DNA from: CAZBDV01 sp964490765
GTDB taxonomy: Bacteria > Cloacimonadota > Cloacimonadia > Cloacimonadales > JAJBBL01
Assembly (NCBI GenBank): GCA_964490765.1
Contig: CAZBDV010000001.1
Coordinates: 124,001-188,000 of the forward strand
Length of the DNA stretch: 64,000 nucleotides
Direction of reading: 5' to 3'
The translations under genes and the position numbers were made by a program. The notes under the pieces were generated by a model. It had not been told where the DNA came from. It searched no databases and saw only the letters and a list, made by a program, of their open reading frames with translations. This document shows, piece by piece, positions 54,995 to 64,000 of the stretch (position 1 is its first letter; every line of letters begins with the position of its first letter).

Positions 54995-57471
54995 GTTTTT
55001 TCGAGTGTCCTGAGTGTCTGTTCGAGTAGTTGCCTGATCTCTATTATCTGATAGAGCAAAGCCGTATCATCCTTTATCGATTGTTTCATCCTTTCACTGT
55101 AGTTATCTAGAGTGAACTGCTCTGTTCTGCTCGCCTCAGGATAATAATCCTGCAGGTAATGAAAAGCAAAGATATCCAATTCCAGCTCCATCAGAATCTC
55201 CAGCAAATTCCTTATGACCTCGAATCTCTTTGAGAAGTCGGGATAATCGTGATATAGAATCAACAGCGTCCTGATCGATTCGGTATATTGATCAAGAGAA
55301 TAGTAAGCTAGATTGGAGAGAAAGAGAGCATCTTCATGATATTTACTGTTACCAGTGGCCAGAATCAGTTCGATATAGGATAAGGCTTCTTCATACTGCT
55401 TCTGATATATGCTGTTGACTGCGAGCTGGTAATAAAGCTTATCTTTTTCTGATCTTTGATCAAGCTCCAATAACATATGATAGATCTCATTTGCCTGATT
55501 ATAGAGGAATGCCCGCTCGTAGACTATTGCCAGTACGCTCAAATAGTCGAAACCAATCTCTTCATCATCAGTAACATCGATCAGGTCAACCAGAAAATCG
55601 ATCGACTTTCTTGGTTCCTGGTTGACCAGAATACTCTCAATCTGTTGCAGGGCATTCCGTTTAATGCTGGCATTATCGCTATTCTGATGTAGACTAAGAA
55701 AGATATTCAAAGCCCTTTCTGAATTTCGTAATTCCTTATATGCCATAGCAGAGTAGTAATGCAACGAATCACGGTTATCTTCTGGAGAGAGGCTATCCAG
55801 AAAACTATCTATAAAATTTATCGTTCTATAATACTGGTTCTGATTGAGATAGAATTTCGCCAGGTCGTGTGCCAGTTGTTTATTATATCTATTATCCGGA
55901 TACTTTTCTAAGTATGAGAGAACAAACTCTTCAGAATCACGATATTCACCCAGTGCGAATCGAAGTTTCTCAAGTTTAAGGATAGTATTATGGTCTTTCT
56001 TATATTCCAGCGCTTCTTCAAAATATTGGATTGCTTTTTCCTTTTCATCCTCTTCAAGATGATACTCACCAAGTAGGTTTAGCATAGCAAACCTCTCCTG
56101 AGAAGAAAATTCATTTCCGTATTTCTCATAAAACGCTTCATAAGCAGGAAAATCCTCCGTATTCTCCAGTGTTGTGAAATAACTGCGGATAAACTGATGA
56201 TCATTCTGAGGAATTGAATATCTCTGGAGGTAGTAATCAAAATAATACCTGGCAGAATGATAGTTTTCAGTATGTGTATAAAGCTTGGAGAGGTTAATTG
56301 CAGCTAATGAATCATATAGACTTTTTGCGGGTTCCAGGTTCTTTATCCAGTAATACGCTGTACTGTTATAACGGTAATAGCCCATGAAACAATAGCCTAT
56401 TGCATGATTGGCGTATTCTTCATCGATTTCTTCAAAGGATAGATACTTACGGAATTTCGTTTCTGCTTCCCTGAACTGATTTGAGTAATAGAGGATTTCT
56501 CCGGAAACCAGGTTTAAAAGAGGGTAACGGGCAAATTCTTCATCTGTCAGGGAAGTCATAATCGTTTGGGCTGTTTTATAATGACCAGATTCCCAGGCAA
56601 TGAAGAGATCAATGTAAGTTCTGATCTCCTCATCTTCAAATAGCAAAGCCAATCTGCTTGCTTCATCGATCATGTTCTGTTCTAAAAGAGTGATTATGAA
56701 ATTGCTCTTTGCTGTATCTGTAAGACTTTGAGTACTGTCAGGTATCATTTCCGGAGCTTGTAAGATGTATGATATGAGAGATAGATATTCATAAGCAACT
56801 TCCTGGTAAAGCTGGGTTCCGGAAGCAAGAACATTTTCCATAAAGGATCCTGCTATGCTGTATCGTTCGAGATTGAAGTATGCTACACCGAGTATGAAAT
56901 TTTTCTCTCCTTCATTATAGATTTCATTGGGGAAGACATCTGTGAGATCAACAACCTGCTGATAGTTTTCACTACGTAATAACGCATATAACGTTTTCTT
57001 ATAGATGTCGTGAATCGAATCAGGGTAAAATCTCCTCTGAAGCTCTATGAAGTCAGTAATCTTATCATAACGGTCTTCATTGATGGCGGATATAATATAA
57101 TACTCGATCAGTTCATCAAACAGCTTAATAGCCATTCTGCCCGGCAGGTTGTCAATATATGTAAACACTTCAGAATAAAAACCGGATAAGAATAATAATT
57201 CTGTATGCAGAAGGAGATACTCTTCCTGGCTGTAAGGATTGTTGATCCTGTTTAGAAGCTTGAGAGCCTCTTCAAACTCATTTTCATCTCTGAGCAGGAG
57301 TGCCTCTCGATATATATCCCGGTCTATGTCGGACAGACGGGTATCATATGAGTACCTTATCACAAGATCTTCAGATAAACTGGAGCACACAGAGATTAAA
57401 TATATCGGTGACAGTATAATCACTCCGGTTATAACAACCGCAAGAAACGATCTGCCAATATTTGTTCTCAT
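54991..57471 (-). CDS. Large TPR protein with N-terminal membrane anchor
   Basis: 826 residues. One hydrophobic segment (about 9-31) without a clear cleavage site, so an anchored periplasmic protein. The rest is helical with TPR-like pairs: NEFEEALKLLNRI, EKAIQYFEEALEYKKDH, EEALSYIELILATG. Likely a scaffold in the envelope. Overlaps the PHP gene downstream. Resembles the shape of BamD/YfgM-like or gliding-type TPR proteins, but I can name no family. Confidence 0.75.
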   Translation of the reverse strand: MRTNIGRSFLAVVITGVIILSPIYLISVCSSLSEDLVIRYSYDTRLSDIDRDIYREALLLRDENEFEEALKLLNRINNPYSQEEYLLLHTELLFLSGFYSEVFTYIDNLPGRMAIKLFDELIEYYIISAINEDRYDKITDFIELQRRFYPDSIHDIYKKTLYALLRSENYQQVVDLTDVFPNEIYNEGEKNFILGVAYFNLERYSIAGSFMENVLASGTQLYQEVAYEYLSLISYILQAPEMIPDSTQSLTDTAKSNFIITLLEQNMIDEASRLALLFEDEEIRTYIDLFIAWESGHYKTAQTIMTSLTDEEFARYPLLNLVSGEILYYSNQFREAETKFRKYLSFEEIDEEYANHAIGYCFMGYYRYNSTAYYWIKNLEPAKSLYDSLAAINLSKLYTHTENYHSARYYFDYYLQRYSIPQNDHQFIRSYFTTLENTEDFPAYEAFYEKYGNEFSSQERFAMLNLLGEYHLEEDEKEKAIQYFEEALEYKKDHNTILKLEKLRFALGEYRDSEEFVLSYLEKYPDNRYNKQLAHDLAKFYLNQNQYYRTINFIDSFLDSLSPEDNRDSLHYYSAMAYKELRNSERALNIFLSLHQNSDNASIKRNALQQIESILVNQEPRKSIDFLVDLIDVTDDEEIGFDYLSVLAIVYERAFLYNQANEIYHMLLELDQRSEKDKLYYQLAVNSIYQKQYEEALSYIELILATGNSKYHEDALFLSNLAYYSLDQYTESIRTLLILYHDYPDFSKRFEVIRNLLEILMELELDIFAFHYLQDYYPEASRTEQFTLDNYSERMKQSIKDDTALLYQIIEIRQLLEQTLRTLEKT

Positions 57472-57624
57472 CTGACTATCCGGTATATTTTTTAAAATCC
57501 TCTTCTGACCGGGATACTGGTTCTATTAAATTCTCGCTGTACTTATCTTTCTACTGCTAAACAGATGACACCAGAATTACCGGCATAGAGCATTCAACTT
57601 TATTATTTTTGATAAATCGCTAAG

Positions 57625-58422
57625 TCAAGAAATTCTTCTTTGACCAGAGGGATTAGGGATCTTATCTGCAGCAAAGAGTGCTGCCCCCAGGGCTCCTGTA
57701 TAGAGCGGATCTGCAGGAATGATAATATCCAGTTGCAACTCATCTGCCAGCGCCTGACGTATTGCAGGATTTAGTGCCACTCCTCCAGTCAGAGCAACAG
57801 GAGGTTTCCAACTAATCATAGAGAGTAGATTCCTGATCCTCTGGGCTATTGAACGGTGAACACCCATAATGATATCTTCTCTGCTGACTTTCTTATTAAT
57901 CAGGGAAATAATCTCTGATTCAGCAAAAACGACACAGGTACTCGTTATCTCGACTCTCTTTTCTGAAAGCAACCCGAGTTCACCAAGAGAATCAATCTTT
58001 AACTGAAAGAGTTCAGCTATCTTTTCCAGAAAACATCCTGTTCCGGCAGCACATTTATCATTCATGGCAAACTCCAAAGCGCTTCCTGTATCATTGAGTG
58101 AGATCACTTTGGAGTCCTGCCCACCAATATCAATCAAAGTTGCAGCTTGAGGCAAGAAAGTCTTTACACCCCTGGCGTGACAGCTGATCTCAGATATGTA
58201 GTTGACATTCAACAATTTTCTCCCATAACCCGTAGCACATATTGTCACCCTATCTTTTGTGAGATTATGTGAGTCAAGAGTAATATCAAGCAGCTTTTCT
58301 CCATTTTCTTGGGGAGTAGTTCCACTATCAAGCTGAATCTTATAGACGATTCTACTCTCTTCCCGATTCCAGAGAATAAGTTTGCAGTTTCTTGACCCGA
58401 TATCGATTCCGACAGAAAACAT
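57625..58422 (-). CDS. BadF/BadG/BcrA/BcrD-type ATPase (2-hydroxyacyl-CoA dehydratase activator)
   Basis: 265 residues. ASKHA fold: VGIDIGSRNCKL (phosphate-1), LIDIGGQDSKV (phosphate-2), and CAAGTGCFLE with TSTCVVFAESE carrying the cysteines of the 4Fe-4S cluster in HgdC-type activators. It injects electrons into a dehydratase. The dehydratase subunits are absent here. Start at ATG 58422 gives the family N-terminus; a GTG at 58470 right after the M16 stop is also possible. Confidence 0.85.
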   Translation of the reverse strand: MFSVGIDIGSRNCKLILWNREESRIVYKIQLDSGTTPQENGEKLLDITLDSHNLTKDRVTICATGYGRKLLNVNYISEISCHARGVKTFLPQAATLIDIGGQDSKVISLNDTGSALEFAMNDKCAAGTGCFLEKIAELFQLKIDSLGELGLLSEKRVEITSTCVVFAESEIISLINKKVSREDIIMGVHRSIAQRIRNLLSMISWKPPVALTGGVALNPAIRQALADELQLDIIIPADPLYTGALGAALFAADKIPNPSGQRRIS

Positions 58423-58470
58423 ATATTTGACTCTACCAGTATCTACAAAGTAATCGGCGCATAGTATCAC

Positions 58471-61044
58471 CTACTCCAGCACATGGACATAGAGAGAATC
58501 AGCCCTAAAATACTCATTTGCTATGTCCTGCAGATCGTTGACTCTGACCTTCTGCAGTCTCTTCTCCCTGTTAACATAAAAGTCGTACCCGTAACCGAGA
58601 ACATCTAGCATTGCTATAGCTGACGACTGTCCCAGGACACTCTCTTCTGCTCTCAATCTCTGCCCTCTGATCGTATTCTTGGCTATTTCCAGCTCTGATT
58701 CAGTGACACCTCTCTTCTTTATATCTTCCAATATACCGGTAATCAGTTTCTGGGTCGCGTTACTATATCTTTTATCAACCATAGCACTTGCAACAAAAAC
58801 CCCACTCTCTTTCAGCGAGATAAAATCAAATCCAACACTGTAAGCCCAGCCCCGCTTCTCTCGTAATTCTTCACAGAGACGTGAACTCATATCACCACCA
58901 ATAACGTAGGCTAAAAGATGAAAAGCAGTATTCTTCTCAATCTCTTTCGAGGAGCAGCCGAAACCACCGACATGGATAATTGCTTGCTGATTATGAGCCA
59001 ATCTGTTTTTTCTCATCAAGTTGCCCGGATTGATTATCATCTTCTGCGGCTGTTTTTCTGTAATCGTTTGCCCGTTGTTGAATATCCTTTCGCAATTGAA
59101 GAGTGTATCCTCGAAATCAAAATCACCAACGATAGAGAGAGACATGTCGGTAAGATTATAATATTCTTTAAACCAGTTAACTACCTGCTTGCGAGAAATT
59201 TTGCGCAGAGTAGTCTTCGTTCCCTCTTTTTCCAATAGATTGCTGTCTCGGCCAAATATCTGTCGTTTCCAGAGATGAGCAGCATAGTATCCGGGGAAAT
59301 CTTTTGCCCTGTCCAGATTACTGAGTAGCGTTTTCTGGATGTTATAAAAATGTTCTGCTGGAAAGAGCGGAAATCTGATCACATCGCCAAGAAGTTCCAG
59401 ACTGGTAGCAAACATCTCTGAAAAACACTTGATCTTGACCAGGGTAACCTCTTCCTGAGCTGATACGTCGAGTTGTATCCCATGTCTGGAGCAGTATTCC
59501 AGCAGTTGATCGTAGCTGTTCTTCTCATTACCATAGAGCAGTAAGATAGAGGTGAGGAGATTTATACCCCTCTGACCGGTCTTTTCATTGAGTTGAGAAA
59601 CGGGGAAAGCTGCAGTAATCCCGATAGTGGGCCTTCCGATAACCCTTTTCATCATAACCCTGGTACCACTCATCAGGTTAGACTCGTAAAACTCACCTCT
59701 GGTCGCCCCGTTTGCGATCTTCTTTATCTGAAGTTTTCTGACCTTATCCCTGATTCTTTTCTTGCAGTCAAAACTCTTACCCAGATGAAATATCCCGAGT
59801 TGTTCAAAACTGTAAAATCGCTTCAGAGTACTCAGCAACGATTTTTCTGAGATTCTACGTATAATCTTCGGATAGTCGATAAATAGCTTATAGTTACCTA
59901 ACAACTCTTCTGTTCCGAGACTCATTCCGAGATACTGCATATATTCAAAAGAGTAACGATGTGAGTGAAGCAGTTCAGTTCGGGCCTGGTCTATTTCATC
60001 AATACTGAATCCGAAATGCCTAATTTTGTTGTATTCTTCAAGAAAGATATCGACTATTCTCTCGACGTATGAATTATCTTTCGGAATTATCAATATTATC
60101 GAAATACCGTCGTAGATACCGGTAAAAGACTCAACCCTTATCTGATCAACTAGCTTTTCTTTCACAAAGAGCCTTCTGTATAACCTCGATTTCTTTCCCA
60201 CAGCAAATATCCTGGTTATCAACCCGAGAGTATGTGACTCTGGTTTTGTATCAGAAAGTTCGGGAATCGTGAATCCGAGTAAGGATTTACCAATATTCTT
60301 CTGCATGGCATCTATGGTGAATTTTTGGGGATATAGAGTCTTCGATGGTTTGAAACTATCAAGATTGGACCTTAGAGCTTTCCTGTCACTCGTCTTCCAA
60401 TCAGCAAAATAGTGGCTTATCTCTTCGATGAATTCACCCTTATCAAAATCTCCATTTACGATTAGGAAGCAATTTTCTGGCCTGTAGTATTTTCTGTAAA
60501 AGCTCCTTAATTTGTCAGCTGTTGCCTCTGACAGAGATTTTTTGCTGCCGATAATCGGCTTCTTATACGGGCTCTCCTCAAAGTAGAGATTGGGTATCTT
60601 CTCCAGAAAAAAGTCTTCTGGGTCGTTCTCATACTGATTCAACTCCTCCAGAACTACTCCCTTCTCATAAGCAAAATCGAGATCCGAAAAATTGGCATTC
60701 CTGGCCATTTCACTCAGAATTTCCAGCCCTTCTTTGCCAAATCTGGAAGAGAGAGTAAGATAATAACAGGTGGAGTCGAATTCCGTATAAGCATTAATAT
60801 TGCTTCCTAGATAGGAAGCCCGGAGAGTAAGCTGATTGGCGGGAAATCTCTCCGTCGATTTGAAGACAAGATGCTCCATCAGATGTGAATATCCTGCCTC
60901 ATCTTCTGCTTCCCAGCAGGAACCAATCCTGACAAACAGTTGTAGAGATATCACCTTATGTGCGTGATGCGGTGTCAGAATCACCTTGAATCCGTTATCG
61001 AGTATAACGGAATCTATCTTTTTTACAATCTTCTCTTCCTGCAT
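58471..61044 (-). CDS. M16 family zinc metallopeptidase
   Basis: 857 residues: two M16 halves. The N-terminal half has the inverse zinc motif HLMEHLVF (H-x-x-E-H, near 55-59) and a distal Glu in the LEELNQYENDPED block; the C-terminal half (about 430-857) has the R/Y-type substrate site (CEELREKRGWAYSVG). Length fits a fused PqqL/pitrilysin-like enzyme. Degrades peptides. No signal peptide is seen, so cytoplasmic. Confidence 0.9.
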   Translation of the reverse strand: MQEEKIVKKIDSVILDNGFKVILTPHHAHKVISLQLFVRIGSCWEAEDEAGYSHLMEHLVFKSTERFPANQLTLRASYLGSNINAYTEFDSTCYYLTLSSRFGKEGLEILSEMARNANFSDLDFAYEKGVVLEELNQYENDPEDFFLEKIPNLYFEESPYKKPIIGSKKSLSEATADKLRSFYRKYYRPENCFLIVNGDFDKGEFIEEISHYFADWKTSDRKALRSNLDSFKPSKTLYPQKFTIDAMQKNIGKSLLGFTIPELSDTKPESHTLGLITRIFAVGKKSRLYRRLFVKEKLVDQIRVESFTGIYDGISIILIIPKDNSYVERIVDIFLEEYNKIRHFGFSIDEIDQARTELLHSHRYSFEYMQYLGMSLGTEELLGNYKLFIDYPKIIRRISEKSLLSTLKRFYSFEQLGIFHLGKSFDCKKRIRDKVRKLQIKKIANGATRGEFYESNLMSGTRVMMKRVIGRPTIGITAAFPVSQLNEKTGQRGINLLTSILLLYGNEKNSYDQLLEYCSRHGIQLDVSAQEEVTLVKIKCFSEMFATSLELLGDVIRFPLFPAEHFYNIQKTLLSNLDRAKDFPGYYAAHLWKRQIFGRDSNLLEKEGTKTTLRKISRKQVVNWFKEYYNLTDMSLSIVGDFDFEDTLFNCERIFNNGQTITEKQPQKMIINPGNLMRKNRLAHNQQAIIHVGGFGCSSKEIEKNTAFHLLAYVIGGDMSSRLCEELREKRGWAYSVGFDFISLKESGVFVASAMVDKRYSNATQKLITGILEDIKKRGVTESELEIAKNTIRGQRLRAEESVLGQSSAIAMLDVLGYGYDFYVNREKRLQKVRVNDLQDIANEYFRADSLYVHVLE

Positions 61045-61115
61045 ATAATTAACTTCTACCTTCTTCTTCTGTAATCTTTTCTTTCAAGATAAAAAAATTT
61101 GTAAATCTCTCTCCC

Positions 61116-61898
61116 CTATTCACTACCCTTTTGCCATTCCAGATAGGCATAGGCATTATGGTTGTGAATGGATTCGTAGTTTTCCGAAGATATCTGGAAC
61201 CCGGTTACTCTCTGATCTTTCTTCAAAAGGATCGCCAGGTCACGAACTATATCCTCGACAAATTGGGGTTTCTCGTAACCCTGCTCTGTAACGAATTTCT
61301 CATCTTCACGCTTGAGCAAGGAGTAAACCTCGGAACTGGCAACCGACTCAACATACTCAATGATCTCTTCGAGCCAGATAAAATCATTGTAACCGAGCAA
61401 TACGGTTACAATAGAACGCTGGTTATGTGCTCCATACTTACTGATCTCTTTCGAACAGGGACAGACTGTGGTAATTGGAACCTCAACCCCTATATTGAGT
61501 TCATAGTCTTCACAAAGAGAAGCGATGCAGACGCAATCGTAACTCAACATAGAGGGAATGCCGGAAACCGGTGCTTTCTTTTCCATAAAGTAAGGAAACT
61601 TCAGTTTGATATAAGCTCTGTCTGCTTCTAATCTATCTTTTATACTTTCCAACATCCTGGGTAGATTCTCTATCAGATCCTCCTGATGATAACTGTTAAG
61701 TACCTCAATGAACCTGCTCATATGTGTTCCTCTGTAATAATGAGGTAACTCCACGAAAAAATCTATTTCTGCTATCGTCTTCTGCAATCCCTGAGTTCTG
61801 TCCTGCACAACAATCGGATATTTGAGATTCTTTACTCCGACCTTATCTATTGTCTCCTGCCGCGTATCTTTAGATCCCTGTATGTCTTTTCCGAGCAT
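61116..61898 (-). CDS. folE2: GTP cyclohydrolase FolE2
   Basis: 260 residues. COG1469 features: the N-terminus VGVKNLKYPI, ELPHYYRGTHMSRF, VPITTVCPCSKEIS with the metal-binding Cys, and HNQRSIVTV. It converts GTP to dihydroneopterin triphosphate, for folate or queuosine synthesis, using various metals in zinc-poor conditions. 35 bases after apbE; no folate cluster. Confidence 0.93.
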   Translation of the reverse strand: MLGKDIQGSKDTRQETIDKVGVKNLKYPIVVQDRTQGLQKTIAEIDFFVELPHYYRGTHMSRFIEVLNSYHQEDLIENLPRMLESIKDRLEADRAYIKLKFPYFMEKKAPVSGIPSMLSYDCVCIASLCEDYELNIGVEVPITTVCPCSKEISKYGAHNQRSIVTVLLGYNDFIWLEEIIEYVESVASSEVYSLLKREDEKFVTEQGYEKPQFVEDIVRDLAILLKKDQRVTGFQISSENYESIHNHNAYAYLEWQKGSE

Positions 61899-61933
61899 TT
61901 TACTGTTCCTCTAATTCTGATAAATTTGCCTGC

Positions 61934-62983
61934 TTAACCTTCAACCATATATTTCCTGATACCCTCGGTCCTTAAAGAAACTATCTCTTCTTCATCCTGA
62001 TAGTAGATTATACACTCTGCTCCCTTGTATCTCTTTACCAGTTCGATACCATCTTCTGGTGGGAGAAGAAAGACAGCCGTTGACAACATATCGGCCAGAG
62101 TAGCATCGGGAGCAATAACGGTTACCGAGAAGATATTTTCTACAGGATAACCGGTCAGAGGATTAATGATGTGATGATAACGTCGTCCCTCGTATTCGAA
62201 ATATCTCTCATAATCTCCTGAAGTCACTACTGCAGTATCACTCAATTCCAGAACAGCAATGATATCATTCTTATCACGAGGATGCTGGATCCCTATTCTC
62301 TGGTTACCACCTCTATCGCCAAACAGAAGTATATCTCCACCAGCATTGATATGCCCTGATTCGATACCCCTGGATTGAGCAAATGCTACTGCTTTATCGA
62401 TTATGTACCCTTTAGCTAGGCTACCAAAATTTAGTTTCAGTCCAGGTGGACGAACCAGATAGCCATATCTTTCATCACTTATCTCATCTAGAGGCTCATC
62501 TGTCTGAGTGTCAATCGAATAATAACCGTAACGGATTTTATCGAAACCGACATTCGCCTGAGCAAGTCTCACTGAATCAGCAGGGGGTGGCATGGTCCTA
62601 TCAATATCCCAGATCTCTGAGAGGCTCCCTATTGTGACATCATATAAACCTTCGGTCTCCTCGTAAAATATCTCTGCCAGATTGAGTATTTCGAAAAATT
62701 CTCTGTCTATCGTTAAACTATCATCTTCACTATGGTTGATACCCCAGAGATAGCTATCAGGATCGTAATATGAGTACTTCTTCTCGTAAGTGGAGATGAG
62801 AGTAATGGTGCTGTCCAGTAGGGCTGGAACATTCTGCTGCCTGGCACTGAAGGATATCTCTACCAGTGTATCCATCAAAAAACGTGACCTGGTTTCAGTA
62901 AATGTCTGAACCCTGTAGCGATATACCGCTATCAGGACTACTACCAATAAAATCGCAATGTTAATTATATCTCTTCTTTTCAT
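61934..62983 (-). CDS. apbE: FAD:protein FMN transferase ApbE
   Basis: 349 residues. TM/signal anchor 5-22, then the ApbE core: FLMDTLVEI, YDVTIGSL, NFGSLAKGYIIDKA, GHINAGGDI, DTAVVTSGDYERYFE, and ADMLSTAVFLL. It links FMN to Rnf/Nqr-type subunits at Thr residues in the periplasm. No rnf genes in the window. ATG is weakly preceded by GAAGAAT. Confidence 0.93.
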   Translation of the reverse strand: MKRRDIINIAILLVVVLIAVYRYRVQTFTETRSRFLMDTLVEISFSARQQNVPALLDSTITLISTYEKKYSYYDPDSYLWGINHSEDDSLTIDREFFEILNLAEIFYEETEGLYDVTIGSLSEIWDIDRTMPPPADSVRLAQANVGFDKIRYGYYSIDTQTDEPLDEISDERYGYLVRPPGLKLNFGSLAKGYIIDKAVAFAQSRGIESGHINAGGDILLFGDRGGNQRIGIQHPRDKNDIIAVLELSDTAVVTSGDYERYFEYEGRRYHHIINPLTGYPVENIFSVTVIAPDATLADMLSTAVFLLPPEDGIELVKRYKGAECIIYYQDEEEIVSLRTEGIRKYMVEG

Positions 62984-63229
62984 TATTCTTCCTGTCTCGA
63001 CCGCATTCGAGTGTTATCTGCATAATATTTCAAATAATTAAACCACTTCAATATTGTCAACCCAAAGGATATAGGTGATTTAAATCTGGAGAGCAATGGG
63101 CAATATCAAATGAGGTTAGTAATTGGCCACAATTAAAAAATTCTTGACTTTTAGTGAAAGGGACGTTTTTTTAAAAAACGGTTGAAATTAAAAATTCAGC
63201 CTGATAATTCGAAAATGGAGGTTAACCTT
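62984..63229. other. Divergent intergenic region
   Basis: 246 bases. TTGACT at 63144-63149 points to the plus strand but has no good -10. An AT-rich palindrome, CGTTTTTT-T-AAAAAACG (63164-63180), follows it. No ORF seen. Confidence 0.35.
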
Positions 63230-64000
63230 ATGAAATCGGTTATGAAAACATTGATTCCCTGTCTATTTATCATCTATCTGCTAACGCTTACTGTCTGCCT
63301 GTGTTCTGCAGAAAGGGATGTATCGGTTGAACAGATCATTGATAACTATCGTCAGCACTATGAGGATTCTATCGCAAATATCGATGATTATACCGCCAAA
63401 ACGGATCAGATGACTACCTACTATAAAAAGTATTACGATAATGGCAGGCCTTTCTTCAAAACAAAGACAGTATATGCCTCGGATGATATGCCAAATGTAA
63501 CTGAAGCAGCTTCTATAGAAAGTGATCTCTTTTCTCCGGAACTATATGATTCGCTGAGGGAAAATGCTGTCTACGAAGGAACAGCTGACGTTGATGGTTA
63601 TACCACCCACGTAATCTATACAGAAGACATGGATGATCACGTTATAGTGCATAAAGAAGATGAAGATTCTATTAATTATGCTCGTATTTATATCGATGCC
63701 GAAAAATGGATTATCCGCAAGCTGGAATTCGAAGTTGAAACCAGAGATCAAGACCAGCTCCTCACATTGCATCCCTCTATCACAATGGAAGATTATCATG
63801 ATATCGAAGGTTTATTGATTCCTTACAGGACTGTCGTGGTTATTGAAGGGCTTGGACAGAATCTCTCTGAAGAAGAACGACAGGAAGCTCTTACAGGACT
63901 TGCTGAAATGGAGAGGATGTTAGCCCAGATGTCCGGAGAAGAGAAAGAAAGGATGGAGAAGATGATGGGCTCCTCTTTTGAAGCTTACAAAAATATGCTG
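63230..64000 (+). CDS. LolA-like/outer-membrane lipoprotein-sorting domain protein (3' end beyond window)
   Basis: 257 codons visible, frame open to the window end. Signal peptide about 1-27 (ends SAE). The body looks like LolA-like proteins: a helix with IIDNYRQHYED, then strands with D-x-Y-T-A-K, Y-x-K-Y-Y, I-Y-I-D-A-E-K-W-I-I-R-K-L-E, and D-Y-H-D-I-E-G-L-L-I-P-Y. A basic and acidic Met-rich helix (EEKERMEKMM) follows. GGAGG 9 bases before the ATG. Probably binds lipids in the periplasm. Confidence 0.65.
   Translation, partial: MKSVMKTLIPCLFIIYLLTLTVCLCSAERDVSVEQIIDNYRQHYEDSIANIDDYTAKTDQMTTYYKKYYDNGRPFFKTKTVYASDDMPNVTEAASIESDLFSPELYDSLRENAVYEGTADVDGYTTHVIYTEDMDDHVIVHKEDEDSINYARIYIDAEKWIIRKLEFEVETRDQDQLLTLHPSITMEDYHDIEGLLIPYRTVVVIEGLGQNLSEEERQEALTGLAEMERMLAQMSGEEKERMEKMMGSSFEAYKNML

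Noticed and set aside
61131..61631. 166-codon plus-strand open frame
   Set aside because: Entirely antisense to folE2, which has full family motifs.
63164..63180. AT-rich palindrome as terminator
   Set aside because: The stem is nearly all A-T and stands upstream of a gene with no transcript entering it; probably chance.

Overview
The window is a densely packed, AT-rich stretch of a bacterial chromosome with about 57 protein-coding genes, no rRNA or tRNA genes, no CRISPR array and no intact mobile element that I could see. Nearly all genes are housekeeping or envelope genes in short operons with 4-40 bp overlaps. The organism is Gram-negative: it has an arabinose-5-phosphate isomerase of the KdsD type (LPS Kdo pathway), an MlaE permease, lipoproteins with lipoboxes, LysM and TPR periplasmic proteins, and a LolA-like protein. 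It is probably anaerobic, judging from HydE, a BadF-type 2-hydroxyacyl-CoA dehydratase activator, a PPDK-like enzyme and a CxxC-type MnmA. Two secreted proteins end in FlgD-like/type IX-like C-terminal Ig domains, which points to the FCB superphylum. Candidate phylum Cloacimonadota is my best guess, inferred from gene style and not from a marker-gene tree.

Layout. 1-1.5 kb: MacB-like ABC exporter (permease cut by the window edge). 1.75-3.6 kb: a secreted FlgD-Ig mini-protein, a small lipoprotein and a LysM protein. 3.7-10.3 kb: plus-strand operon pgpH, ybeY, corC-like, DUF3108, VanZ-like, a HisRS-like protein and ridA. 10.5-19.5 kb: minus-strand genes: a Cys-cluster small protein, dapA, trmL, a ThiB-like lipoprotein, mlaE, dnaB, type-4 UDG, rpoZ, gmk, gcvH, and an ArsR-controlled ABC-2 exporter. 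20-28.6 kb: a long GAPDH-like protein, a 1373-residue PPDK-like dikinase without a TIM barrel, a peroxiredoxin and a GLUG-repeat surface protein. 29-39 kb: HU, dnaN, recF, a UMF1-type transporter, a HAD phosphatase, a small membrane protein, an orphan nuclease-like protein, hutU, a YbbR-domain protein and tsaD. 39.5-44.3 kb: panD, panC, murJ, uvrC. 44.3-47.6 kb (minus): hydE, mnmA, a Na+/Ca2+-type antiporter. 47.8-54.2 kb (plus): a sugar-type solute-binding lipoprotein, thrS, kdsD, a TPR protein. 54.2-63 kb (minus): a PHP phosphatase, a large TPR protein, a BadF-type activator, an M16 peptidase, folE2, apbE. The window ends inside a LolA-like gene.

How the genes work together. Pathways are scattered: HutU, GcvH, HydE, the dehydratase activator, PanCD and two solute-binding proteins all stand without their usual partners, so most of the window is single-gene housekeeping and not pathway clusters. 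The most interesting items are: (i) the PPDK-like protein with about 870 residues of unassigned N-terminal sequence, paired with an enlarged GAPDH; (ii) an ArsR - 59-residue peptide - ABC exporter operon with a palindrome over its promoter, where the small gene is coupled to the ATPase by a TAATG overlap; (iii) a dispersed palindromic repeat found twice, 21.6 kb apart; (iv) a HisRS-like protein lacking the catalytic arginine; (v) an orphan nuclease-like protein with no methyltransferase nearby. None of these is proven to be a new system.
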